The notes beneath the pieces are model-generated. The model searched no databases. It saw nothing but the letters and a program-made list of their open reading frames with translations, and was not told the DNA's origin. Both the position numbers and the translations under genes were made by a program. DNA of 45,029 bases from Pseudomonadales bacterium (GTDB taxonomy: Bacteria > Pseudomonadota > Gammaproteobacteria > Pseudomonadales > Natronospirillaceae): the NCBI GenBank assembly GCA_022968985.1, contig JALJPK010000027.1:1-45029 (forward strand). Direction: 5' to 3'. How positions within the stretch are numbered: position 1 is the stretch's first letter; every line of letters starts with the position of its first letter. Positions 7,051 to 15,104 of this stretch are shown piece by piece.

Positions 7051-7137
7051 ATGGCAATTGAATTTCTACTATCTAGCCTCATATCAAGTGGTCGACACCT
7101 TTTTATTGAGACACCTTATGAGTCATCCGGCATTTAA
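7051..7137 (+). CDS. Possible 28-codon leader peptide overlapping the M16 peptidase start
   Basis: An ATG at 7051 opens 28 codons (MAIEFLLSSLISSG... ending ESSGI) and stops at TAA 7135-7137, 20 bp inside the peptidase gene in another frame. A strong AAAAAGGAGG site ends 10 bp before the ATG, better than anything before the peptidase ATG at 7118. This arrangement would allow coupled re-initiation. A second strong AAGGAGGTG lies at 7005-7013. There is no homology evidence, so it may be chance. Confidence 0.35.
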   Translation: MAIEFLLSSLISSGRHLFIETPYESSGI

Positions 7138-10048
7138 ATTATTGCAATCTAGCCCAATCGAATCGTTAAATCTGACATTAGAGCATTACGAGCACATTAA
7201 AACTGGGGCTGTGCATTATCATTTAGCCTGTGATAACACTGAAAACGTATTTTTAGTGGGCCTTAAAACCGTTCCTACTGACTCAAAAGGTGTGGCGCAT
7301 ATTCTTGAACACACCGCTTTGTGTGGTTCAAAAAATTACCCAGTACGTGATCCGTTTTTTATGATGATTCGCCGTTCGTTGAATACGTTTATGAACGCGT
7401 TTACATCAAGTGATTGGACTGCGTATCCTTTTGCTTCTGAAAACAAAAAAGATTTTAACAATTTGATGGATGTCTATTTAGACGCAGTATTTTTCTCGCG
7501 TTTAGATGAATTGGATTTTAAACAAGAAGGCCACCGTGTTGAATTTTCGAAAGAGGGCGATGCAAGCTCACCATTAGAATTTAAAGGTGTGGTTTTTAAT
7601 GAAATGAAAGGCGCAATGAGTTCGCCTGTTAGCCAATTATGGCACACATTAACTAAATACACTTACCCGACTACTACGTATCATTTTAACTCTGGGGGTG
7701 AGCCTTCTGACATAGTGGATTTAAGCTACGAAGAGTTAATCGCGTTTTATAAAGTGCATTATCATCCAACTAATGCGGTATTTATGACCTTTGGTGATAT
7801 AGACGCACAAACTCATCAAGCTAAATTCGAAGAAAAAGCGCTCAAACATTTTGAAAAAAGTGACACAGTGATTGAAATTCCGTTAGAAAAGCGTTATCCA
7901 AGTCCTATTAGGGTTCAAGAGAGTTATCCCCTTGAAGACGAAGATTTAACAAACAAGACACACATTGTTATGAGTTGGTTATTAGGTGCGTCTGACAATA
8001 CCTTTAAGCAGTTAGAAGCGCATTTATTATCTAACGTGTTATTAGATAATTCAGCCTCTCCGTTACGTAAGTTATTAGAAGAAACCAAATTAGGGCAATC
8101 GCCTTCACAATTATGTGGGGTAGAAGATTCAAACCGTGAAATGTTATTTGCTTGTGGAATAGAGGGCAGTGAAACCAAACAGGTTGAAGCGTTTGAAAAA
8201 GAAGTACTTGATCAATTAACTGATATTGTTAATAACGGCGTTGATATTGGCAAAGTAGAAGCGGTGTTACATCAATTAGAATTGTCGCAACGTGAAGTAA
8301 GTGGTGATGGTTATCCCTATGGTTTACAAATTATTCAATCGTCTTTAAGTGTGGCCGTACAAGGTGGTAATGTTAAAGATCATTTAGACATTGATGACGC
8401 GTTAAAACAATTACGCCTTAATATTCAAGATCCTAAGTATATTTCAAACTTAGTTAAAACCTTATTGGTAGATAACCCACATCGTGTCACGTTGTCTTTG
8501 GTTCCAGACAATAATATGTCGGAACAAAAACGCTTATTAGAACAAACTCAGTTAGATGCCATTACTGCAAAGCTCTCTGGCAGTGACAAACAAGATATCA
8601 TTGATAAAACAAAACAATTAAAAGAGCGTCAAGAACAAGAAGACGACATGGACTGTTTACCAAAGGTTGGTTTAGAGGATGTCACCAAACAATCTAAAAG
8701 TTCGCCTGAATCAACTGTGCAAGGTGGACTGACTCGTTATGATCAACCTACTAACGGTTTGATCTATCTACAAAAAGTATTTCCAATTTCTGGTTTAAGT
8801 TTAGATCAGTTAGAAAACATGCCTTTGATGTGTGCGTTAATTACAGAATTAGGCGCAGGTGAATTTGATTATTTGTCAATGCAAGAAAAAGAATCCGCTT
8901 GTACTGGTGGTGTGCATGCATTTACCCAATACAAATGCGATTTACACGACGAAAATAAAATTCAAGGTTATATGTTCTTTACAGGTAAAGCATTAAACGA
9001 CAATCAAAAATCTTTGGTTGAAGTGATGCAGATGTTTATTAAAACACCTTGTTTTACTGAGTACGATCGTATTAGAGAATTAATGGCGCAAATTGTGTCT
9101 CGTAAAGAGCAGTCTATTGTGTCATCGGGACATTCATTAGCAATGAGTCATGCCGCCTCTTATTTTGCGCCAATGGCCAATTTGAGTAATCACTTAGGCG
9201 GTTTAAAAAGTGTTCAGCGTGTTAAGCAATTAGAAGCCGATATCAAACAAGATGAAAACGCTTTAAAAGCATTTTGTGAAAAATTATCGGCCTTACATAC
9301 CCATATCTGTGTAGAAATTGAACAAGACATTTCTACATCGGGCTGGGTACAAGTAGGCGAGAGTGATTGTCAAAATCAACAAATTAAAGACTTAAACGCG
9401 TCGACTAAATTACATGACAAAAACATTGATGTTAAAACATCAAACTTAGACATCACTAAAGCGGATGATATAAAAGACACTGCATGGGTAACCAATTCAC
9501 AAGTGGCTTTTTGTGCTATGGCATTTAAAACGGTTTTAGGTGATCACGAAGATGCACCTGCGTTAACAGTGCTTTCATCCGTTTTACGTAACGGTTTTTT
9601 ACATCGTTCGATCCGTGAACAAGGGGGTGCTTATGGTGGTGGGGCTTCACAAGACTCTGCAAAAGCGGTATTTGAATTTTACAGCTATCGTGATCCACGT
9701 TTAACAGACACTTATAAAGACTTTAGTGAATCAATTAACTGGATTGAAAAAACCGACATCCAGTTTGAATCCATTGAAGAAGCGATATTATCTATTGTCA
9801 GTTCATTAGATAAACCCAACTCACCATCAGGTGGAGCAAAACAAGATTATCAAAATCAATTGTTTAAACGTGATGACGAATATCGTCAACGCTTCAGAGA
9901 ACGTTTATTAAATGTGTCGATAGCGGATGTAAAACGTGTCGCAAAAACCTATTTAAATGATGATGTATTATGTGTTAAATCTTGTGTGATCGGCCATTCG
10001 TTTTTAGACGAAGCTAAAGAGTTAGGGTTTGAAATCGAAGAAGTTTAA
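7118..10048 (+). CDS. PreP-like M16C insulinase-family zinc peptidase
   Basis: A 976-aa four-domain clamshell metallopeptidase of the pitrilysin family that degrades unstructured peptides. The inverted zinc site is H61-I-L-E64-H65 in VAHILEHTALCG, and the third ligand is probably E162 in FNEMKGAMSSP. Other presequence-protease marks are RDPFFMMIRRSLNTFMNAF and DWTAYPFAS in the N-half and REQGGAYGGGASQD in the C-half (substrate-binding Arg/Tyr loop). The family start is M-x-HPAFKLL, so I chose ATG 7118; an in-frame TTG at 7025 would add 31 unrelated residues. No signal peptide is seen, so it is probably cytoplasmic. It overlaps a possible leader ORF. An inverted REP pair lies just after the stop. 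Confidence 0.9.
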   Translation: MSHPAFKLLQSSPIESLNLTLEHYEHIKTGAVHYHLACDNTENVFLVGLKTVPTDSKGVAHILEHTALCGSKNYPVRDPFFMMIRRSLNTFMNAFTSSDWTAYPFASENKKDFNNLMDVYLDAVFFSRLDELDFKQEGHRVEFSKEGDASSPLEFKGVVFNEMKGAMSSPVSQLWHTLTKYTYPTTTYHFNSGGEPSDIVDLSYEELIAFYKVHYHPTNAVFMTFGDIDAQTHQAKFEEKALKHFEKSDTVIEIPLEKRYPSPIRVQESYPLEDEDLTNKTHIVMSWLLGASDNTFKQLEAHLLSNVLLDNSASPLRKLLEETKLGQSPSQLCGVEDSNREMLFACGIEGSETKQVEAFEKEVLDQLTDIVNNGVDIGKVEAVLHQLELSQREVSGDGYPYGLQIIQSSLSVAVQGGNVKDHLDIDDALKQLRLNIQDPKYISNLVKTLLVDNPHRVTLSLVPDNNMSEQKRLLEQTQLDAITAKLSGSDKQDIIDKTKQLKERQEQEDDMDCLPKVGLEDVTKQSKSSPESTVQGGLTRYDQPTNGLIYLQKVFPISGLSLDQLENMPLMCALITELGAGEFDYLSMQEKESACTGGVHAFTQYKCDLHDENKIQGYMFFTGKALNDNQKSLVEVMQMFIKTPCFTEYDRIRELMAQIVSRKEQSIVSSGHSLAMSHAASYFAPMANLSNHLGGLKSVQRVKQLEADIKQDENALKAFCEKLSALHTHICVEIEQDISTSGWVQVGESDCQNQQIKDLNASTKLHDKNIDVKTSNLDITKADDIKDTAWVTNSQVAFCAMAFKTVLGDHEDAPALTVLSSVLRNGFLHRSIREQGGAYGGGASQDSAKAVFEFYSYRDPRLTDTYKDFSESINWIEKTDIQFESIEEAILSIVSSLDKPNSPSGGAKQDYQNQLFKRDDEYRQRFRERLLNVSIADVKRVAKTYLNDDVLCVKSCVIGHSFLDEAKELGFEIEEV

Positions 10049-10059
10049 GTAAGACGATT

Positions 10060-10086
10060 GCTTTGACGCGGCAAGCCACGACCTAC
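10060..10086 (-). repeat. REP-like element, subfamily 2 (inverted member)
   Basis: On the minus strand it reads GTAGGTC, a core CGTGGCTTGCCGCG and TCAAAGC. It differs from subfamily 1 mainly in the palindromic core. It pairs head-on with the copy at 10104-10130 across a 17-bp spacer, forming a BIME-like unit right after the peptidase stop. Confidence 0.78.
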
Positions 10087-10103
10087 AGTGTGATGCTTAA
10101 TTT

Positions 10104-10130
10104 GTAGGTCGTAGCTTGCTGCGTCAGAAC
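10104..10130 (+). repeat. REP-like element, subfamily 2
   Basis: GTAGGTC, core CGTAGCTTGCTGCG and TCAGAAC. Its core differs from the inverted copy at 10060-10086 at only two positions, and the pair can fold into one larger stem. It sits between the M16 peptidase gene and the YbjQ gene, about 1.3 kb before the RAYT gene. Confidence 0.78.
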
Positions 10131-10174
10131 TAACTAAACCCGTACTATCAATATTCATTCAAAGAGGATTAAAA

Positions 10175-10489
10175 ATGAAATATACAACCACAGATACTAT
10201 TGCAGGAAAAAACATAATCGATTCAATGGGTGTTGTTTCAGGTTGTGTTGTGCAATCAAAACATTTAGGTCGTGACATTATGGCTGGCCTTAAAACTATC
10301 ATTGGTGGTGAGTTGGTGGGTATGACCGAAATGATCAACGACGCACGAGAGCTGGCAGTGGACAGAATGTTAAAAGAAGCGCAAAACCTAGGAGCAGATG
10401 CAATAGTAGCGGTTCGGTTTACTACTAGTACCATAATGCCTGGTTCGTCCGAAATATTAGCTTTTGGTACCGCAGTAAAATTGAGTTAA
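10175..10489 (+). CDS. UPF0145 / YbjQ-family protein
   Basis: The 104-aa protein matches the YbjQ family, annotated as putative heavy-metal-binding with a pentameric fold but no proven function. Typical phrases are the early TTDTIAGKNI, VVSGCVVQSKHLGRDIMAGLKTIIGGEL, an ARELAVDRMLKEAQNLGADAIVAVRF helix-strand, and the C-terminal AFGTAVKL. The length and motif order agree with the family. An AGAGGA ribosome site precedes the ATG. The REP pair lies in the upstream spacer. Family is firm; biochemical role unknown. Confidence 0.88.
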   Translation: MKYTTTDTIAGKNIIDSMGVVSGCVVQSKHLGRDIMAGLKTIIGGELVGMTEMINDARELAVDRMLKEAQNLGADAIVAVRFTTSTIMPGSSEILAFGTAVKLS

Positions 10490-10924
10490 CAACATCTGAA
10501 GTTGATAACAAATTGCTGGGGGTGTTGTGAAGTTTATTGTCTATTGCAAAGTCTAGTAATGGGCGATTAAAAAGGCGAATGTATTGTTTGGCTTAAGCAC
10601 TCTCACAAAATTTTAAGTAATTAAGGTCTCTGGTAACTAGTAATCCGAACCTGCATCGTGACAGCCAGAAATTTAGCTGTATGGGGAGTTATGATCGAAG
10701 CATTTAAAAGTGGAAGTTAGTCCAAATGAAACTTTTTTTGGGTGGTGTGAATATACACAAACTACTACCAATAATTCCAATCATATTTTTTATCCTCAAC
10801 GGTTCCATCTATAAACCAATTGTGTTTATTCAATTAAGTGTGCCGAATGTTAAAAAATGAAAGCAGCCTATAAAAACTCTTCTATAATAATTCAATAAAA
10901 AAAACCAAAAAAATAAGAAATAAT
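10490..10924. other. Spacer without recognisable features
   Basis: About 435 bp between the YbjQ and DUF2835 genes. I see no gene longer than a few codons, no clear terminator and no repeat copy. The last 80 bases are very A/T-rich and probably contain the DUF2835 promoter, but no hexamer pair is convincing. Confidence 0.5.
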
Positions 10925-11146
10925 ATGACTAATCAATTAACAATATCATTAAATATCAGTTATGAAGAATTTGAAGTGGTTTATCGTGGTGCTGCGAAAC
11001 ATGTGTTTGCTCATACAATGGAAGGGAAATCTATGCGTTTCCCGGCTGATATTTTAAAACCCTTCTTAACACGAGATGGAATACAAGGCCTGTTTAGAGT
11101 GAAGTTTGATTCGGATCATAAGTTTGCAGGAATTCAAAAAATTTAA
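10925..11146 (+). CDS. DUF2835 family protein
   Basis: A 73-aa protein with the DUF2835 pattern: SLNISYEEFEVVYRGAAKHVFAHTMEGKSMRFPADILKPFLTRDGI followed by G-x-F-R-V-K-F-D-x-x-x-K-F. The family is found in gammaproteobacteria and has no known function. It looks soluble with no signal peptide. It is a monocistronic gene flanked by long A/T-rich spacers. An inverted repeat lies 44 bp after its stop. Confidence 0.82.
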   Translation: MTNQLTISLNISYEEFEVVYRGAAKHVFAHTMEGKSMRFPADILKPFLTRDGIQGLFRVKFDSDHKFAGIQKI

Positions 11147-11189
11147 TTGTGATTATTTAATTTATTTTTATTATGGATTACGGCTAAAA

Positions 11190-11240
11190 ATATACATAAC
11201 TGATGTGATTAAATGAAGACAGTAAACTAGTTATGTATAT
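11190..11240. repeat. 12-bp inverted repeat between DUF2835 and the RAYT gene
   Basis: ATATACATAACT (11190-11201) and AGTTATGTATAT (11229-11240) are exact complements around a 27-base loop. It lacks a U-run, so it is not a classical terminator. It lies 195 bp before the RAYT start and could be a relic end of a mobile element or a regulator site; neither is shown. Confidence 0.45.
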
Positions 11241-11434
11241 GCATTATATTTAACTCTATAACGTTATAAATCATAAAATCAAATAGTTATGACTTAAAAT
11301 ACGAGTTAGCAAAGTTAATTATTCTGATAAAAAATCAGTTATATAATTGAAGATTTAAAAAATTAAATGGATCTGACCCCTATGCCTCTAATCTGAACTA
11401 TTCTTATTTTATATAACAATAAAATGAGCCAGAT

Positions 11435-12124
11435 ATGCCAAGGCAACCCAGAATTAACATTCCCGATATTGCGCAACATATTATTCAACGCGGTAATAAT
11501 AAAGAACCCTGTTTTTATAATGCAGATGATTACGCTGTATATTTAGCCAAAATGGAAGAATACGCTGCTAAATTTGAAGTTGAAATTCACGCTTTTGTAT
11601 TGATGCCTAATCATGTGCATATGTTATTAACCCCAAAACTCGAAAGTGCGATCAGTAAATTTATGCAAGCTTTGGGTCGATATTATGTACAGTATATCAA
11701 TCGAACCTATGGACGATCGGGTACATTATGGGAAGGGCGATATCGCGCGACCGTTGTAGGGACTGATGCTTATTTTTTGCAAGTGAGTCGATATATTGAG
11801 CTGAACCCAGTACGTTCAAAAATAGTCTTAAAACCTTCTGACTATCCTTGGTCAAGTTACCAGCATAATGCGATGGATAATCATATTGATATGATTATTG
11901 CTCATCATAGTTATTTAAGTTTAGGTAAAAATACGGGTGATCGTAAATTTACCTATTGTCATTTTGTTAATCTCACAATGCCGACATCTATAGTTAATCT
12001 CATTCGGAATTCCACCAATAAGTCTTGGGCGATAGGAGATGAAGCGTTTATTACGCAAATTGAACAACAATTGAGTAGACGGTTGTCGCCCATCAATAAA
12101 ACCCATGGTAAACATTTTAGTTGA
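11435..12124 (+). CDS. REP-associated tyrosine transposase (RAYT, Y1_Tnp)
   Basis: A 229-aa single-strand Y1 transposase. It has the HUH motif HVH in LMPNHVHMLL, the family phrase GRSGTLWEGRYRATVV, and the catalytic Tyr in the helix SRYIELNPVRS. The C-terminal DEAFITQIEQQLSRRLSP tail is common to this group. RAYTs bind and cut REP sequences with a GTAG tetranucleotide and are thought to spread them. Four such elements lie in this window, the nearest about 1.3 kb upstream, and none abuts the gene directly. The phrase GGATCTGACCCC about 55 bp before the start resembles conserved flanks I recall beside related transposase genes. The frame is intact, so activity is possible. Confidence 0.88.
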   Translation: MPRQPRINIPDIAQHIIQRGNNKEPCFYNADDYAVYLAKMEEYAAKFEVEIHAFVLMPNHVHMLLTPKLESAISKFMQALGRYYVQYINRTYGRSGTLWEGRYRATVVGTDAYFLQVSRYIELNPVRSKIVLKPSDYPWSSYQHNAMDNHIDMIIAHHSYLSLGKNTGDRKFTYCHFVNLTMPTSIVNLIRNSTNKSWAIGDEAFITQIEQQLSRRLSPINKTHGKHFS

Positions 12125-12180
12125 AGTTCTTTTTAATTCTTATTTTTATTTTAATGTCATTTAGTCTTCTTATATTTAGG

Positions 12181-12589
12181 TTTATACCGTTATCTAATGT
12201 GATTTTATAATGAAATAATAAAGCTTAGAAACAGAATTTAACGAGTATTTCGACGGTAAGATTGTCGATGATCTATTTAATATTCTGACGGTTATTTTGC
12301 ATAAAACCAACTTAGAAAAGTGCAGTATCTGGTGAATTATTACAGATGTTTAAAGCTTAAGCAGTGTTTTGAATTTTCGAGTAGGAACAATAATTTTGGC
12401 TATGTTTTAAATTAGTGTTGCTGTACTGGTATATTGTCGAATTCAAACAATAATTGCTATTAGTTGTCTGTTATTCCTATACCGATGATTAAGTTGTAAT
12501 AATGCTTTCAAATCCACTAAATAGACTAATTTAGAATTTAGCTGTAACAACTATTTAAAAAAATATCGTAATTTATACCGTTATCTAAT
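12181..12589 (+). repeat. 18-bp exact direct repeat, 391 bp apart
   Basis: TTTATACCGTTATCTAAT at 12181-12198 and again at 12572-12589. Bases on both sides of the two copies do not match, so the identity is limited to 18 bp. Origin is unknown: a deletion or insertion footprint, a protein site, or a dispersed repeat. Confidence 0.7.
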
Positions 12590-12694
12590 TTGTAAATTAA
12601 GAATTTTGAAAATCTAAATTAAAGAATCTTTTAACAATTAAAAGGAACCCTAAAGTAATCTATACAACTAATGATTTCATGAAAATAAGAATAT

Positions 12695-12723
12695 CTGACT
12701 TAAAATCTCTAATTTGCTATTAT
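12695..12723 (+). promoter_or_regulatory. Probable pyrD promoter
   Basis: CTGACT (12695-12700), 17 bp, then TATTAT (12718-12723) preceded by TGC, an extended -10. The implied start is near 12730, about 20 bp before the pyrD ATG at 12752. The site is a consensus reading, not measured. Confidence 0.45.
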
Positions 12724-12751
12724 CTGCGGGATTTTATTTAAGGGCTGAACC

Positions 12752-13771
12752 ATGTACAACTTACTTCGTAATGCATTATTTTTACTTTCTCCAGAAACTT
12801 CTCATGAATTTAGCATGGATTCGTTGGGTGCTTTAAATCGATTAAAAATGTCTGGTTTAATAGCGGCAAAAAATGTAGATGAACCTTGTGAATTTTTAGG
12901 CCTTAAACTTAAGAATCCAGTAGGGCTTGCTGCTGGATTAGATAAAAATGGCGACTATATTGACGCGCTAGACGCATTGGGTTTTGGTTATGTAGAAGTG
13001 GGTACAGTGACACCTTTGCCTCAACGTGGAAATGATAAACCTAGATTATTTCGTTTACCTGAGAAGAAATCCATTATTAATAGAATGGGCTTCAACAATA
13101 AAGGTATTGATCATCTTGTTGAGCAAGTTAAAAACAGGAAATCAAAAGGTGTGGTAGGAATAAATATTGGTAAAAATAAAAACACACCAGCAGAGTTGGC
13201 AGTTAATGATTATTTGATTTGTTTAGAAAAAGCTTATGAAGTTGCTGATTATATTACTATTAATCTATCATCCCCAAATACACCAGGTTTACGCGATTTA
13301 CAATTTGGTGAACCACTGAATCAATTGTTAGGTCAATTAAAAGACAAACAAGTACAACTTGATAATCAAACAGGTTTATATCGTCCTATCCTTGTCAAAA
13401 TTGCACCCGATATGGAAGCGTTTGATATAGAACAAGTAGCTAAAGCGTTTGTTAAATATGGTATCGATGGAGCTATTACAACTAATACCACTATTAAACG
13501 TGATGCGGTACAAGGTTTAAAACATTGTGATGAAATGGGTGGTTTAAGTGGTGCGGTGTTACTTGATGACTCAAATACAGCATTAAGAGTGTTCAAAGAA
13601 ACCGTGGGTGATAAAATGCCAATAATTGGGGTTGGTGGAATCACTAAAGGTGAAGACGCCATCTCAAAAATTAAAAATGGCGCGGATGTTGTGCAGATAT
13701 ATAGTGGTTTTATATATGAAGGGCCAAAACTAATATCTGACTGTGTTAATGCCCTTAGAACTTTAAAATAG
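12752..13771 (+). CDS. pyrD: Dihydroorotate dehydrogenase (quinone), class 2
   Basis: Oxidises dihydroorotate to orotate in pyrimidine synthesis, passing electrons through FMN to membrane quinone. The 339-aa length matches class 2. Visible marks are the N-terminal membrane-associating helix MYNLLRNALFLLSPETSHEF, FMN/substrate loops NPVGLAAGLDKNGDYIDAL and GTVTPLPQRGNDKPRLFRL, NRMGFNNKG, the catalytic Ser region NLSSPNTPGLRDLQ (171-184), ILVKIAPD, TTNTT, and the phosphate-binding VGVGGI-type segment GVGGITKGEDA. It is monocistronic, ending at a bidirectional hairpin shared with the convergent EAL-HDOD gene. The rmf gene that often neighbours pyrD in pseudomonads is not seen. Confidence 0.96.
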   Translation: MYNLLRNALFLLSPETSHEFSMDSLGALNRLKMSGLIAAKNVDEPCEFLGLKLKNPVGLAAGLDKNGDYIDALDALGFGYVEVGTVTPLPQRGNDKPRLFRLPEKKSIINRMGFNNKGIDHLVEQVKNRKSKGVVGINIGKNKNTPAELAVNDYLICLEKAYEVADYITINLSSPNTPGLRDLQFGEPLNQLLGQLKDKQVQLDNQTGLYRPILVKIAPDMEAFDIEQVAKAFVKYGIDGAITTNTTIKRDAVQGLKHCDEMGGLSGAVLLDDSNTALRVFKETVGDKMPIIGVGGITKGEDAISKIKNGADVVQIYSGFIYEGPKLISDCVNALRTLK

Positions 13772-13783
13772 TTTAAATATAAT

Positions 13784-13822
13784 AATATTGTGCTAATTAG
13801 GCTTTAAAATTAGCGCAATATT
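13784..13822. terminator. Bidirectional terminator-like hairpin between pyrD and the EAL-HDOD gene
   Basis: AATATTGTGCTAATT (13784-13798) pairs with AATTAGCGCAATATT (13808-13822) with a single G.T/A.C-type mismatch and a 9-base loop. It starts 12 bp after the pyrD stop and touches the stop codon of the convergent gene. Flanks are A/T-rich on both sides. Confidence 0.65.
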
Positions 13823-15027
13823 TATTGATAAGATTGTTTGGATTCTAAATAAGCCTTTTCATACAAACTTGGTAATAATTCATCATTCGTCATTTCCAGT
13901 TTTAACCAATCCCAGTCCAAATTCCCCCACTGTCCTTCAATATACTGTAAACAAAACTTCAATAATTTACCTAATTCACCTTCTTGATTAGATAGCGCTT
14001 TTTTCAAATGTTGCTCAAACGGTAATTGTTCTAAGATCATGTCGATTGGTAAATTTATTATTGTCTCTAAATGCACACAAATACCTACTGTAAACGCTTC
14101 ATCTGGGTTTATTTTAGAATGATGAGTGGCAATATTCTTCATTAATAAAGCACATAAGAGTGACTGAAAATGAAACACGTTAGGTCGATCATCAAATTTT
14201 GCAAAACTCAATAATTGAATCCAGTTTCTAAGCTCTACTAATCCTAGAATTGAACATGTTTGCTGGATACTATTGATGGTGTTATCACGTTTAAATAATG
14301 CACTGTTTACTAACTTTAATAGACCTAAGCATAACTCTGGATCTTGACTAACAAGCAAACTGATGTCTGATAATGAAACATCAGGTTTGTAAATTTTGCT
14401 CATTAACCTCAATAGAGACGCTTGGTTTTGATTCATTTTTTGGCCAGTAATGATAATCGGCTTACTAAAATAAAACCCTTGAAAATACTTAAAACCAAGA
14501 GCTAAACAATCATCAAACATGCTTTGATTTTCTACTTTTTCAGCTAATAACTTGCACTTAAATGGTTTTAGTTTCTCAATAATTAAATTTAATTCTATTT
14601 CATGTAAGTACAGCACTTCTACTTTAATTATATCCATAAATTCTAGAAGTCGATCAAACCGAATGTCGCCTTGATAATCATCTAACGCTAAATGGTACCC
14701 CATTTTTTTCAGTACCCTTATTTGTTTTATTAAAGAATCATCAACAATCACTGATTCCAAAATTTCGATAACTATTTGGTTGTGAGTTTCAAAAGGTGGG
14801 GGGGTAAATAATAAGTCTTTGGGGAAATTAATGAAGATGATTTCATTTTCCCCACTTGCTGTATATTGACTTAAAGCACTGACTAATACCTGTGCAGTAG
14901 CTAGGTTGTGATCCAAATCATTAGGCACTCTCTGGTCTGAAAGTGCCCTACGGTATAATAATTCATACGCAATTGTATTTTGATTACGATCTAAAATAGG
15001 TTGTTTAGCAAAAAGAACTTGATCCAT
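13822..15027 (-). CDS. Degenerate EAL plus HDOD signalling protein (YuxH type)
   Basis: 401 aa. The N-terminal part (about 1-195) is an EAL domain in decay: YELLYR replaces the EALxR motif, ILES replaces the ITES-like motif, LDDYQGD replaces DDFGTG and IKVEVL replaces the KID motif, while AEKVE and FSKP are retained. Loss of several metal ligands suggests it binds rather than cleaves cyclic di-GMP, or does neither. Residues about 205-320 form an HDOD domain (LLRLMSK...LSLLVSQDPELCLGLLKLVNSALF...SIQQTCSILGLVELRNWI). Such proteins regulate motility and biofilm in Vibrio (CdgJ) and others. It is divergent from cheV with a 77-bp shared promoter region, which fits a motility or signalling role. 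The link is inference. Confidence 0.85.
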   Translation of the reverse strand: MDQVLFAKQPILDRNQNTIAYELLYRRALSDQRVPNDLDHNLATAQVLVSALSQYTASGENEIIFINFPKDLLFTPPPFETHNQIVIEILESVIVDDSLIKQIRVLKKMGYHLALDDYQGDIRFDRLLEFMDIIKVEVLYLHEIELNLIIEKLKPFKCKLLAEKVENQSMFDDCLALGFKYFQGFYFSKPIIITGQKMNQNQASLLRLMSKIYKPDVSLSDISLLVSQDPELCLGLLKLVNSALFKRDNTINSIQQTCSILGLVELRNWIQLLSFAKFDDRPNVFHFQSLLCALLMKNIATHHSKINPDEAFTVGICVHLETIINLPIDMILEQLPFEQHLKKALSNQEGELGKLLKFCLQYIEGQWGNLDWDWLKLEMTNDELLPSLYEKAYLESKQSYQ

Positions 15028-15104
15028 ATTTGGCTTACTTCAATCATTGGCTACACTATGAATATAGTTGTTATCAACGATAATGTTTTTTAAATGAGGC
15101 GAAA

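Larger units (their letters stand above)
12125..12751. other. Spacer between RAYT and pyrD with an 18-bp direct repeat
   Basis: About 627 bp without a recognisable gene. The same 18 bases (TTTATACCGTTATCTAAT) occur at 12181-12198 and 12572-12589, and a looser copy starting TATACCGATGATTAAG is at 12479-12494. The pyrD promoter occupies the last 60 bp. Confidence 0.6.

Noticed and set aside
7025-7117. 31-residue N-terminal extension of the M16 peptidase from TTG 7025
   Set aside because: Family members start at M-x-HPAF; the extension has no family similarity and covers a competing ORF and ribosome site.
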